Notes: generated from the letters alone by a model not told the origin. 64,000 nt of DNA from Lewinellaceae bacterium (GCA_020636025.1 JACJYQ010000005.1:372001-436000), one strand, 5' to 3'. Counted from the stretch's first letter, positions 8,397-17,165 are shown. Numbers and translations are program-made.

Positions 8397-10712
8397 ATGC
8401 ACCACCGTCTTCTCCTGCTTTTACTCGCAATCCCATTCTATGCTGCCAGCCAGTCCTCCATAAGCGATTTCCAGATAATTCCCCAGCCTCAAAGCATCGC
8501 TTATTCCAAAGGTTCTTTTGAACTTAAAGAAGGTACACCTATTTATGTGTATTCAGATGAAGCCGATTGGGCAACCGCAGCAGAATACCTGCAAATAAGT
8601 CTGGAGCCGGCAACAGGGTTCAAATTCGATGTGCAACTTGTCTCCAGGGAGTTTCCTGCCAAAGACAAACCTGGCATTTTCTTTATGCCCGATCAGAGTA
8701 TTACAGAAACAGAAGCCTATGTATTACAAGTAAGCAAAGATCAGGTGCTTATCCGGGCGCATACCGGTGCCGGCGCTTTTTATGCCGTTCAAACGATCCG
8801 TCAGTTATTGCCGGCCGAGATATTTAACCAGAAGAAATCCTATTCAGACATCGTATGGAAAATACCCTGTTGCACCATTGAGGATGCACCACGGTTCCCT
8901 TACCGCGGTCTACACCTGGATGTATGCAGGCATTTTTTCCCCGTTGCTTTTATCAAAAAATACATCGACCTTCTTGCCACGCATAAGCTCAACACCTTCC
9001 ATTGGCATCTCACTGAAGACCAGGGTTGGCGAATTGAAATTAAAAAGTATCCAAAACTTCAAACCATAGCTGCCTGTCGAAAAGAAACCATGATCGGCCA
9101 TTATTCAGATACTCCAAGGCATTATGACGGAGCAGAGCTTTGCGGTTTTTACACCCAGGAAGAAATTAAAGAGGTGGTTGACTATGCTCAAAAGCGCTTT
9201 GTTACCATCATACCTGAAATTGAAATGCCCGGACATTCCAGTGCTGCCCTGGCTGCCTACCCGGAATTGGGCTGCACCGGAGGACCTTATGCCACAGAAA
9301 CCATTTGGGGGGTATTTGAGGATGTTTACTGTGCCGGCAATGAAAAAACCTTTCAATTTATTGATGATGTCCTGAATGAAGTCTGCGCTTTGTTCCCAGG
9401 CACCTATATTCATGTAGGCGGAGATGAATGTCCAAAATCCCGTTGGGAAGCCTGTCCAAAATGCCAGAAGCGCATGAAAGATGAATCTTTGAAGGATGCA
9501 CATGAGCTTCAGAGTTACTTCATCAAAAGAGCGGAAGCAATGCTTGCCAAACATGACAAGAAGCTGATTGGCTGGGATGAAATACTTGAAGGCGGACTGG
9601 CGCCTTCTGCCACTGTAATGAGCTGGCGCGGAGATGAAGGTGGAATAGCAGCTGCCAGATCCGGTCACGATGCCATCATGACTCCCGGTTACGCCATGTA
9701 CCTGGACCATTATCAAAGCGATCCGTTAACCGAACCCTTAGCCATTGGTGGATACCTGCCTTTGGAACGTGTATACAATTACGATCCGGTTCCTGAAGCA
9801 TTAAATGATGATGAAGCCAAACATATTTTGGGCGCTCAGGGAAATGTGTGGACGGAGTATATTCCAAATACTGATCAGGTAGAGTATATGGCCTATCCAA
9901 GGGTTTGTGCCTTGTCGGAGGTGGTTTGGACTGCTCCAGAAAAAAAAGACTGGAATAGTTTCAGCAATCGCCTGTTGACTCATTTTAAGAGGCTTGAAAA
10001 CCTGAATGTTCATTACGCCAAATCATTTTATGACGTAAAGGCCGCTATGGTCAATGGTAAAGTAGAGCTATCTTCCAGTATGCCCGAGTTTGATATCTGC
10101 TATACCACAGACGGAAAAGAGCCAACAGCGCAATCACATGCATACAAGGGTCCATTTCCGTTGAAAAAGTCTGCTACCATAAAAGCAGCCGTGTTTCAAC
10201 ATGGCAAACTGGCCGGCAAAGTAAGCGTGCTCTCTTATATGGTGCACAAAGCGAGTGGCAAACCCTACACCCTATCAAAAGAGCCCAGGAAATACCGGGG
10301 TATTGAACCTCATGGCCTCACGAATGGACTCGTGGGCTCTGCAAAAACCTGGGACAAATGGGTAGGTCTGACCGATGCTGACATAGACCCGGTAATTGAT
10401 TTTGGGAAAAATGAGTCTTTCAAAAAGGTCACCACGCATTTTGTAAACTCAAAAGGTTCGTGGATATACCCTCCCAGAGTCATTGCTGTATACAGTTCAA
10501 AGGATGGGAAAAACTTCACACTGCTGGGAGAACAAAAAATCGATGCAGAGAGCATGAGCGGTTCAACCGTAGAAACGATTACCATACACACACCAAAAGG
10601 CAAAGGGCGCTACCTGAAACTGGTGGCCACTACTTTTGGCAAAATACCCAAAGGAGCAGCCGGAGCCGGAGAAGGCGCCTGGCTTTTTTTGGATGAAATC
10701 ATTGTTGAGTGA
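8397..10712 (+). CDS. GH20 beta-N-acetylhexosaminidase with C-terminal discoidin-like domain
   Basis: A 771-residue exported enzyme that should release terminal N-acetylglucosamine or N-acetylgalactosamine from glycans. The start at 8397 gives a signal peptide (MHHRLLLLLLAIPFYAASQ); the frame extends 61 codons upstream without such character. Order of parts: a GH20b domain (about 25-150), the GH20 barrel (about 155-500) with FHWHLTEDQGWRIEI near 203 and the catalytic Asp-Glu pair in HVGGDECPKSRW near 343-344, and a chitobiase-type C-terminal beta domain (CYTTDGKEPTAQSHAYKGPF). Last comes a F5/8 type C (discoidin) domain from about 630. Its stop codon is the first base triplet of a 14-bp repeat array. 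A periplasmic or surface location is inferred. Confidence 0.95.
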   Translation: MHHRLLLLLLAIPFYAASQSSISDFQIIPQPQSIAYSKGSFELKEGTPIYVYSDEADWATAAEYLQISLEPATGFKFDVQLVSREFPAKDKPGIFFMPDQSITETEAYVLQVSKDQVLIRAHTGAGAFYAVQTIRQLLPAEIFNQKKSYSDIVWKIPCCTIEDAPRFPYRGLHLDVCRHFFPVAFIKKYIDLLATHKLNTFHWHLTEDQGWRIEIKKYPKLQTIAACRKETMIGHYSDTPRHYDGAELCGFYTQEEIKEVVDYAQKRFVTIIPEIEMPGHSSAALAAYPELGCTGGPYATETIWGVFEDVYCAGNEKTFQFIDDVLNEVCALFPGTYIHVGGDECPKSRWEACPKCQKRMKDESLKDAHELQSYFIKRAEAMLAKHDKKLIGWDEILEGGLAPSATVMSWRGDEGGIAAARSGHDAIMTPGYAMYLDHYQSDPLTEPLAIGGYLPLERVYNYDPVPEALNDDEAKHILGAQGNVWTEYIPNTDQVEYMAYPRVCALSEVVWTAPEKKDWNSFSNRLLTHFKRLENLNVHYAKSFYDVKAAMVNGKVELSSSMPEFDICYTTDGKEPTAQSHAYKGPFPLKKSATIKAAVFQHGKLAGKVSVLSYMVHKASGKPYTLSKEPRKYRGIEPHGLTNGLVGSAKTWDKWVGLTDADIDPVIDFGKNESFKKVTTHFVNSKGSWIYPPRVIAVYSSKDGKNFTLLGEQKIDAESMSGSTVETITIHTPKGKGRYLKLVATTFGKIPKGAAGAGEGAWLFLDEIIVE

Positions 10713-10970
10713 TCAACGATCAGTGTTCAACGATCAGTGTTCAACGATCAGTGTTCAATGATTAGTGTTCAACGATCAGTGTTCAACGATCAGTGTTCAA
10801 TGATCAGTGTTCAATGATCAGTGTTCAATGATCAGTGTTCAATGATCAGTGTTCAATGATCAGTGTTCAATGATTAGTGTTCAACGATCAGTGATCAGTG
10901 TTTAGTGTTTAGTGTTTAGTGATCAACGATCAGTAATAATGTACATTGATCATTGATCGTTGATCGTTGA
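10710..10970. repeat. 14-bp tandem word repeat with inverted end, flush with both flanking CDSs
   Basis: About fifteen copies of gttcaacgatcagt and its variant gttcaatgatcagt run from the GH20 stop codon (the TGA itself is the first three bases of tgatcaacgatca) to about 10934. The array ends in the reverse complement tgatcgttgatc (10954-10965), which pairs with gatcaacgatca at 10921-10932. The probable TTG start of the next gene lies in the last word (gttgacc). Confidence 0.9.
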
Positions 10971-12307
10971 CCACTTCTAAACCTTTTTTTGTTTTGGAAA
11001 ATACAGAACAAGTGCCTTTACCGGAAAGCCAGGATGGGAAAAATATTCCCAAGGTCATAAATGGCTGGGCTTTTTTTGATTGGGCGAACTCCGCTTATGC
11101 CCTGGTGATCACGGTTGCCATATTTCCTGGTTACTTTCTTGACCTGACCGCTGATACGGTTAACATATTTGGATTAAGGATCTCCGATAGCACCTTGTAT
11201 GCCTGGAGCATTTCTCTGGCTTATCTGGTGATCGCTATGTTGTCTCCCATTTTATCCGGCATCGCTGATTTTGGAGGGCGCAAAAAGAAGTTCTTGAGGT
11301 TCTTCACCACGCTGGGCGCGTTAGCTTGTATTTCACTGCTGTTTTTTACAGGCATGGAGACACTTTGGGTTGGAGTGCTTGGGTTTATATTGGCCACCAT
11401 TGGATTTGCCGGTGGAATTGTGTTTTACAATGCCTATTTGCCTCTCATTGCTACGGAAGACAGATATGATGATGTGAGTGCCAAAGGTTTCAGCTATGGA
11501 TTTATAGGCAGCGTGATATTGTTGGTGGTTAATCTGGTGGTGATCATGAATTACAGTTGGTTTGGCTTTCCAGATGGCTTACAGGCCGTGCCAACAGCTT
11601 TCGTAATGGTAGGACTTTGGTGGTTGGGCTTTGCGCAAATTCCGTTTAAAAGATTGCCTGACGAAAAACCACAGGGCAAAACAGCCCATCTGATAAACAA
11701 AGGATATCAGGAGTTGAAGAAAGCCTGGCAAAATCTGAAAGCCGACAACAACACCCTGGCCTTTTTGATTTCCTTTTTTTGCTACAACGCTGGCGTACAA
11801 TCTGTTTTATTTCTGGCCTCAACTTTTGCAGAGAAAGAACTTGGGTTCTCTACTTCCGGACTGATCATGCTGATTCTGATTCTCCAGATCGTAGCCATCG
11901 GCGGCGCTACCTTATTTGCCAAAATATCCGGTCGAAAAGGCAACAAGTTCTCCCTGATCATCATGCTCATCATCTGGACAGGCATTTGCATCGTGGGCTA
12001 TTTTGTGCAAACAGGGCTCGACTTTTACATCCTCGCCGTAGCCGTAGGCATCGTGATGGGCGGGATCCAGTCCTTGTCGCGAAGTACCTATGCCAAGCTC
12101 TTACCCAAAGACACTCCTGACACGGCCTCCTACTTCAGTTTTTACGATGTCATGGACAAAATTTCCACCGTTGTGGGCACCTTTACCTTCGGCATCGTGG
12201 AGCAATTAACCGGAGGCATGCGCAACAGCGTTATGGCCATGGCAGCTTTTTTTGTCATTAGCGTGGTCATTTTATCTGTAGTGAAAATTCGAAGAATGAG
12301 TGCTTAA
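10967..12307 (+). CDS. MFS transporter, UMF1/Atg22-like family
   Basis: A 446-residue integral membrane protein with about twelve hydrophobic segments. The opening INGWAFFDWANSAYALVITVAIFPGYF is the signature of the UMF1 (Atg22-like) branch of the major facilitator superfamily. A typical cytoplasmic loop after helix 2-3 reads PILSGIADFGGRKKKFL, and MGGIQSLSRSTYAKLLP matches the equivalent loop in the second half. Substrates of bacterial UMF1 proteins are unknown. No ATG precedes the conserved part; the best start is TTG at 10967, which lies inside the inverted copy of the upstream repeat. Its stop codon TAA overlaps the first arm of the next inverted repeat. Confidence 0.9.
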   Translation: MTTSKPFFVLENTEQVPLPESQDGKNIPKVINGWAFFDWANSAYALVITVAIFPGYFLDLTADTVNIFGLRISDSTLYAWSISLAYLVIAMLSPILSGIADFGGRKKKFLRFFTTLGALACISLLFFTGMETLWVGVLGFILATIGFAGGIVFYNAYLPLIATEDRYDDVSAKGFSYGFIGSVILLVVNLVVIMNYSWFGFPDGLQAVPTAFVMVGLWWLGFAQIPFKRLPDEKPQGKTAHLINKGYQELKKAWQNLKADNNTLAFLISFFCYNAGVQSVLFLASTFAEKELGFSTSGLIMLILILQIVAIGGATLFAKISGRKGNKFSLIIMLIIWTGICIVGYFVQTGLDFYILAVAVGIVMGGIQSLSRSTYAKLLPKDTPDTASYFSFYDVMDKISTVVGTFTFGIVEQLTGGMRNSVMAMAAFFVISVVILSVVKIRRMSA

Positions 12308-12442
12308 TTTGATAATGTGATAATTAGCTAATTTGATAATGGAAGTGTATTTTAATAATCTTTGCATTTCAAAATGGTGATTGATTAAAACCTGCTTTAG
12401 AAACATCATTATCGAATTAGCTAATTATCACATTATCAAATT
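12306..12442. repeat. Long inverted repeat spanning the MFS-trmB gap
   Basis: Arm 1 (about 12306-12342) starts within the MFS stop codon and reads aatttgataatgtgataatt and on. Arm 2 (about 12406-12442) is its reverse complement, with 28 bp perfect and roughly 37 bp allowing one mismatch. The 63-base loop has an imperfect promoter (aatctttg at 12357-12364). The trmB TTG start lies nine bases after arm 2. Confidence 0.9.
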
Positions 12443-12451
12443 TCCCAGGCT

Positions 12452-13162
12452 TTGTCTCGTAAAAATAAACTCCGCAAATTCGCTGAAGTCCTTTCCTTTC
12501 CCAATGTGTATGAATGCTATAATGTGCAGGAACCTGGGTTGGTAGGTGTAAATATGGAGCCCGTTGAATTAAAGGGAGCCTGGCTGGAGAGGCACTTTAA
12601 AAATGACAACCCGATCACGCTCGAACTCGCTTGCGGAGCGGGTGAATATGCCGTAGGGCTGGCGCGCTTGTTTCCCAACCGAAATTTTATAGGTGTAGAT
12701 GTAAAAGGCAACCGACTCCATGCAGGCGCTAAAATTGCGCTACAAGAAGGCTTACACAACGTTGCTTTTGTCAGAACCAGGATTGAAATAATCGACCATT
12801 TTTTTGCTGCGAATGAGATTGCCGAAATATGGATCACCTTTTGCGACCCTTTTCCAAGAGCGAGCAAGGAGAACAGGAGGTTGACCTCGCCTTATTTTCA
12901 CGAGAAATACAGGCAAATTCTTCAATCAGGAGGGCTTGTTCACCTCAAACACGACGATGACGCATTGGTGGCTTTTACCCTGGAAACACTGGAGGAGGAC
13001 TCAAGATGTCAATTGCTGTATAAAAACCTTGATATTTATTCGGGTGAATTGCCCATTCCGGAACTGAGTATTCAAACGTTGTATGAAGGCAAGCACCTGG
13101 CAGCCGGAAAAACCATCAAATATCTTCGATATACCATTAACGAGAATCCGATCAGTTCCTGA
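12452..13162 (+). CDS. trmB: tRNA (guanine-N7-)-methyltransferase
   Basis: A 236-residue SAM-dependent enzyme that should methylate G46 in the tRNA variable loop. The SAM-binding motif I reads LELACGAGEYAVGLARLFP (about 57-75), followed by GVDVKGNRLHAGAKIA. The TrmB signature is present in its Bacteroidota form, ITFCDPFPRASKENRRLTSPYF (shown in two parts: ITFCDPFPRA and SKENRRLTSPYF), in place of the PDPWPKKRHHKRR seen elsewhere. HLKHDDDALVAFTLETL follows. The only start consistent with the conserved N-terminus SRKNKLRKFAE is TTG at 12452, directly after an inverted repeat arm. The following 339 bases carry no gene but contain the promoter of the OmpA-family gene. Confidence 0.93.
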   Translation: MSRKNKLRKFAEVLSFPNVYECYNVQEPGLVGVNMEPVELKGAWLERHFKNDNPITLELACGAGEYAVGLARLFPNRNFIGVDVKGNRLHAGAKIALQEGLHNVAFVRTRIEIIDHFFAANEIAEIWITFCDPFPRASKENRRLTSPYFHEKYRQILQSGGLVHLKHDDDALVAFTLETLEEDSRCQLLYKNLDIYSGELPIPELSIQTLYEGKHLAAGKTIKYLRYTINENPISS

Positions 13163-13427
13163 TTGACCTATTTGCTTCTACTCCTAAAGTCTATTAAACC
13201 TTGCCCTGTTTTTTTTGAATTTACTCTTATCCAATAATCTATTAATGATCCTGGTAAATTTTGAGCAACAATGTCGCTCAAATGGCTGTTAAAAAAACGT
13301 AAGTTTGATGTACCGGGGAATGACCACAAATTATTTGTCCGGGGAACAGCCATTTTAAACCGTTACTTGGCCGGGTAAGCCGTTATTTCATCTAAACTGC
13401 ACATTAAAAAGCAATTTACAAACGTTA

Positions 13428-13454
13428 TTGCGAATAATTAATGGGGTAAATTTG
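13428..13454 (+). promoter_or_regulatory. Bacteroidota-type promoter of the OmpA-family gene
   Basis: TTG (13428-13430), 16 bases, then TAAATTTG (13447-13454), an exact match to the -7 consensus TAnnTTTG. It lies 47 bases before the ATG at 13502. Confidence 0.75.
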
Positions 13455-13501
13455 ACCCCTGAAATCCCGTTGCGCTCATTTTGCGAATAAAAAAAGTCAC
13501 T

Positions 13502-14659
13502 ATGCTATTTGCTAGAAACCTGATCCGAATCTCTTTTGCCATGGCACTTCCCTTCTGTGCCTTGTCACAAAAAGAGGCCCCTATAGAACTCAGAAACCCA
13601 TCTTTTGAAGACGTGCCGAGAGCAAGTGCCACTCCAACCGGCTGGTACGATTGCGGACAAATGAGAGACAGTCCGCCTGATGTACAACCTGGCTTCTGGC
13701 AGGTTACTACACCCCCTAAAGACGGATCCAGCTACCTTGGAATGGTGGTACGTGATGATGAAACCTGGGAAAGCGTTAGCCAGCGTCTCTCACGACCATT
13801 GGAAGCAAATCAGTGCTATGAACTGCGCATGGATCTTTGCAAAGCTCCCAAGTATGTGAGCAAAAGTCCAAGATCGGTAGATGAGACAGATTTTGTAACA
13901 CCGGCCATCGTCCAGATATATGGCGGCAACGGATACTGCGACAGAGCCGAACTGTTGGCCAGATCAACCATCATCAATCATTCTCGCTGGATCGGTTATA
14001 ATTTTCGTCTAAGCCCTAAAAAAAGCAATTACAGCTTTATCCTGATTGAGGTGTATTACAAACTTCCATTGCTGTTCCCCTATAATGGCCACGTTCTGTT
14101 CGACAACCTTTCGGCCATAACCCCTATCGTTTGCGGACCGGAAAAGATGCCGGTTAGCACCAAGAAACCTTCCAGACCGGTTGCGGCAAAAGGCCCTACC
14201 AAAACGGCCAAGGAACCTACTCCCAAAACGGTTACCTCCAGCAGCAAAACAAGTGTAAAAACAGAGTCAAAACCTGAGTCCATCGGAAACAGCTCCCGGA
14301 AAAGTGTGGTATATCGTTTGGAAAAAGTGTATTTCGACGCCGACAAATACGACATAAAACCGGAGAGCGAAGCCCAACTCGAAGAGTTGGTTCAATTCCT
14401 GCTGAAACGACCGGATGTCACCATCGAAGTGGGCGGCCACACAAATAACCAGATGTGGCCAAACGACGCCTTCGCCCTCGAACTTTCTACCAACCGCGCC
14501 AAAGCTGTCGCCGAATGGATCATCTCAAGAGGTGTTCCCGCCAGTCAGGTTCAATACAAAGGCTATGGCTGGACAAAACCAATCATGCCCAATACCTCAG
14601 CAGAAGGAAGGCTTAGAAATCAGCGGGTAGAAGCCACGATTATAAGTTCGAATGGATGA
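13502..14659 (+). CDS. OmpA-family outer-membrane/peptidoglycan-binding protein
   Basis: A 385-residue exported protein. The ATG at 13502 gives a signal peptide (MLFARNLIRISFAMALPFCALSQ); an in-frame TTG seven codons upstream is less likely. The N-terminal half (about 30-205) is a beta-sandwich-like domain opening ELRNPSFEDVPRASATPTGW, typical of secreted carbohydrate-binding-like modules. A Lys/Thr/Ser/Pro-rich linker spans about 215-265. The C-terminal OmpA domain (about 270-383) has YFDADKYDIKPESEAQL, VEVGGHTNN-like VTIEVGGHTNN and the peptidoglycan-binding pattern LSTNRAKAVAEWIISRGV...GRLRNQRVEATI. It probably anchors an envelope complex to peptidoglycan; the partner is unknown. Its stop abuts a word-repeat array. 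Confidence 0.92.
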   Translation: MLFARNLIRISFAMALPFCALSQKEAPIELRNPSFEDVPRASATPTGWYDCGQMRDSPPDVQPGFWQVTTPPKDGSSYLGMVVRDDETWESVSQRLSRPLEANQCYELRMDLCKAPKYVSKSPRSVDETDFVTPAIVQIYGGNGYCDRAELLARSTIINHSRWIGYNFRLSPKKSNYSFILIEVYYKLPLLFPYNGHVLFDNLSAITPIVCGPEKMPVSTKKPSRPVAAKGPTKTAKEPTPKTVTSSSKTSVKTESKPESIGNSSRKSVVYRLEKVYFDADKYDIKPESEAQLEELVQFLLKRPDVTIEVGGHTNNQMWPNDAFALELSTNRAKAVAEWIISRGVPASQVQYKGYGWTKPIMPNTSAEGRLRNQRVEATIISSNG

Positions 14660-14725
14660 TAATTAATGGTTAGTGATTAATGGTTAGTGATTAATGGTTA
14701 GTGATTAATGGTTAATGGTTAATAA
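14660..14725. repeat. Tandem word repeat (taatggttagtgat) after the OmpA-family gene
   Basis: Directly after the TGA stop, taatggttagtgat recurs about three times with a 14-bp period and then degenerates into gttaatggttaatggttaat. It is the same word family as near mnmE (17051-17165) and after porX (63462-63480). Confidence 0.85.
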
Positions 14726-14852
14726 TTCGCCGCTCTTGTGTCTTTTGACCAAGAGCAGAAGCAACGTGCGACGCCACAACTCACACAAAACGCGCGCCTC
14801 TTTCGCCGCTCTTGTGTCTTCTGACCAAGAGCAGAAGTAGCGTGCGACGCCA
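14726..14852. repeat. Two 51-bp direct repeats with internal hairpins
   Basis: Copies at 14726-14776 and 14802-14852 (76-bp period) differ at about three bases. Each contains the stem gctcttg / caagagc around an 11-base loop, followed by a shared cgtgcgacgcca end. The 320-base gap to radA holds this pair, the word repeat before it and the radA promoter; no gene is seen. Confidence 0.9.
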
Positions 14853-14924
14853 AAGCTGCCGACAGAACCTTAAACTACTCTTATTACATACAATTCAAGT
14901 GCCGCGCGTTTTCTTTTGCCGTTT

Positions 14925-14956
14925 TTGACAAAATTTGTTTTAAAATACGATATTTG
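14925..14956 (+). promoter_or_regulatory. Probable radA promoter
   Basis: TTG (14925-14927), 21 bases, then GATATTTG (14949-14956), one mismatch from TAnnTTTG; it lies 23 bases before the radA ATG. Confidence 0.55.
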
Positions 14957-14979
14957 TGTTTTAAAATAAATATCCGTTA

Positions 14980-16356
14980 ATGGCAAAAGCGCGTACTATT
15001 TTTTTCTGCTCCAGTTGTGGCGCCTCTTCACCCAAATGGCTGGGTAAATGTTCGCATTGTAACGAGTGGAACACTTATCAGGAAGAGATTATACAAAAGG
15101 AGACCAGCACAGAGGAAAAACGGCGATCCTGGGGAGGTTCCTCGAGGAGTGAAGCTCCCAAAGCTGTTCGTTTACAGGAAGTTAAGACTGGTAAAACTAT
15201 AAGATTGGCCACTCCCGACCAGGAATTAAACCGGGTGTTGGGCGGTGGTATTGTACCTGGATCACTGGTATTGATGGGTGGCCAACCGGGCATTGGAAAA
15301 AGCACATTGATGCTTCAGGTAGCTATGCAGGTTGACGCCAGGGTGCTGTATGTCAGTGGTGAAGAAAGCGAAGAGCAGATCAAAATGCGGGCCGACCGGG
15401 TTAGCAAATTCAGATCAGAATGTTTTATTCTGACTGAAACCAATACCAGTAAAATACTGCAACAGGCAAAGGACTTACAGCCCCAACTCATGGTGGTGGA
15501 TTCCATTCAAACCATGAGTACCCCGCATCTCGACTCGGCTCCGGGTGGCATTGCTCAGGTTCGTGAATGTGCTGCTGAATTGCTTCGATTTGCCAAAGAA
15601 ACCAACATCCCCATATTTCTGATCGGTCATATCAACAAGGAAGGAGACATCGCCGGACCAAAATTGCTGGAGCACATTGTGGATTGTGTGCTGCAATTTG
15701 AAGGCGATCGCCACAATACCTACCGCATTCTACGGACGCTAAAAAATCGATTTGGGAGTACAGATGAACTCGGTATTTATGAAATGCAGAGTCAGGGACT
15801 GCGGGAAGTAAGCAATCCTTCCGAGCTTTTGTTAAGTCAAAAAGATGAAGAATTGAGTGGCTGTGCCGTAGCAGCTACCATGGAAGGTATGCGGCCTATG
15901 TTGATTGAAACGCAGGCTTTGGTGTCCAAAGCGGTATTTGGCACACCTCAGCGATCCGCCACAGGATTTGACATGCGGCGGCTTTCCATGCTTCTGGCCG
16001 TCCTTGAAAAGCGCTGTGGTTATTATTTCAGCATAAACGACGTATTTCTGAATCTCGCAGGAGGAATCCGAGTAGAGGACCCCGGTATAGATTTGGCCAT
16101 TGTCTCAGCTCTCATTTCCAGCCTGATAGATGTGAGCATTCCGTCCGACATCTGTTTTGCGGGAGAAGTTGGGCTTTCGGGTGAAATAAGAGCTGTGCAG
16201 CGTGTAGAGCAACGTATTGCCGAAGCGGCCAGACTCGGTTTCAAGGAAATTTATGTATCCAAATACGGCATGAAAGGTATTGATCCAAAACGCCACGACA
16301 TACGCATTCAAACACTGGGCAAAGTGGAAGAGTTGAAAAGAGCCCTTTTTGTTTAG
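14980..16356 (+). CDS. radA: DNA repair protein RadA
   Basis: A 458-residue RecA-like branch-migration ATPase that acts with RecA in recombinational repair. The N-terminal C4 zinc finger is CSSCGASSPKWLGKCSHCNEW (two CxxC pairs, about residues 10-30). The Walker A motif GGQPGIGKST lies near 100. Walker B is LMVVDSIQT near 170. The RadA-specific KNRFGSTDE motif lies near 252. A Lon-like C-terminal domain runs from about 290 (SGCAVAATMEGMRPMLIETQALVS, GIRVEDPGIDLAI). Length is normal for the family. The stop codon overlaps the first bases of a 161-bp inverted-repeat element. It is a single-gene unit with its own promoter. Confidence 0.97.
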   Translation: MAKARTIFFCSSCGASSPKWLGKCSHCNEWNTYQEEIIQKETSTEEKRRSWGGSSRSEAPKAVRLQEVKTGKTIRLATPDQELNRVLGGGIVPGSLVLMGGQPGIGKSTLMLQVAMQVDARVLYVSGEESEEQIKMRADRVSKFRSECFILTETNTSKILQQAKDLQPQLMVVDSIQTMSTPHLDSAPGGIAQVRECAAELLRFAKETNIPIFLIGHINKEGDIAGPKLLEHIVDCVLQFEGDRHNTYRILRTLKNRFGSTDELGIYEMQSQGLREVSNPSELLLSQKDEELSGCAVAATMEGMRPMLIETQALVSKAVFGTPQRSATGFDMRRLSMLLAVLEKRCGYYFSINDVFLNLAGGIRVEDPGIDLAIVSALISSLIDVSIPSDICFAGEVGLSGEIRAVQRVEQRIAEAARLGFKEIYVSKYGMKGIDPKRHDIRIQTLGKVEELKRALFV

Positions 16357-16515
16357 AGCTTGTTCAGGTTTCTATCGCTGGGCTGCAAGTGGAAAATTTC
16401 GTTTCATCCTTCGTTGAAATTTTCGCCGAATTGCCCGCATGCGACTGCAAATTTCGCCTCGCCTGAAACAAAATTTTCTCACTTTCGCCTCAGCATAGAA
16501 ACCTGAACAAGCTCT
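16355..16515. mobile_element. 161-bp palindromic element with 21-bp perfect inverted ends (MITE-like)
   Basis: The ends agagcttgttcaggtttcta(t) at 16355-16375 and its exact complement at 16495-16515 frame an interior that continues to pair imperfectly (gaaaattt / aaattttc) and has repeated aaatttcg blocks. It contains no ORF. The left end overlaps the radA stop codon. It could be a non-autonomous transposable element or a very large hairpin; no target-site duplication is obvious. Confidence 0.65.
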
Positions 16516-17010
16516 AATGGAAGGGAATCCAAATGACCTATTTACACATGGTCATTGTGAAAAGACATCAAGACGACACTTTGTAATTAATGAATCCCTG
16601 AGCTAGCAATTATGGGTTTCAAATATTACTTTTGCCTGCGTTTAATCCTCTTATCTGATTCATGAACATTATCCGATTTATCAGCAACTGTTTTCCCAGA
16701 AACAGTTTTGCGCCACCCTTCCTTCAGGTGTTAATCCAACACCGATGTTGCCAGGTCAATTGGCAAATGTTTTGTTACAGATATATTTCGCTTCAATTTG
16801 CAGAATTATCAGCTAAATAATAATTTTTCAGATATTTGGCCCTGATAATACAGAGATGATATGATAATTGCACTGGTTTGAATGACTTGATTGATCTAAA
16901 AGCTAATCCTGATCTTCAAAACCAACTTGTGCTGATTATAAAAAGCCGGAAGGCTTAAAACCCCATAACCCTATTCATTTGGTTCAGATGTCTTATGCTT
17001 CATAGGCGAG
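16516..17010. other. Gene-poor gap between radA and mnmE
   Basis: About 500 bases with no convincing CDS. TACTTTTG (about 16628-16635) matches the -7 promoter element, and a terminator follows at 17011, so a short untranslated transcript is conceivable. A 52-codon frame at 16662-16820 is Cys-rich and looks non-coding. A small hairpin agccggaaggct is near 16945. Confidence 0.35.
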
Positions 17011-17045
17011 AACCCCGGTTGTGAAAAGTCGCAGCCGGGTTTTTT
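17011..17045 (+). terminator. Rho-independent terminator with no recognised upstream gene
   Basis: The stem aaccccggttgtg / cgcagccgggtt (one bulge) has a 6-base loop and is followed by ttttttc. It has the form of a true intrinsic terminator, but the nearest upstream plus-strand gene is radA, 650 bases away. This raises the possibility of a small RNA. Confidence 0.7.
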
Positions 17046-17050
17046 CTTTT

Positions 17051-17165
17051 AATGGTTAATGGTTAATGGTCAATGTTGAATTTGACTGAGTATCGTAAGT
17101 TTGTTCCATAAAAGGTAAACGGAATTATTTCATTAACCATTTATCATTAACCATTGACCATTAAT
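17051..17165. repeat. Word-repeat inverted pair flanking the mnmE promoter
   Basis: Arm 1 (17051-17075) is aatggtta repeated and ends in ggtcaatg. Arm 2 (17131-17165) is its approximate complement, built of cattaacca words. The promoter lies in the loop and the TTG start of mnmE lies inside arm 2. Confidence 0.9.
17076..17103 (+). promoter_or_regulatory. mnmE promoter
   Basis: TTG (17076-17078), 17 bases, then TAAGTTTG (17096-17103), an exact TAnnTTTG match, 50 bases before the TTG start codon. Confidence 0.7.

Noticed and set aside
10710..10934. Short direct repeats that could suggest a CRISPR array
   Set aside because: Period is only 14 bases with no unique spacers and no cas genes nearby; it is a tandem word repeat.
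16662..16820. 52-codon frame in the radA-mnmE gap
   Set aside because: Cys/Phe/Gln-rich with no conserved look and no promoter spacing; likely chance.
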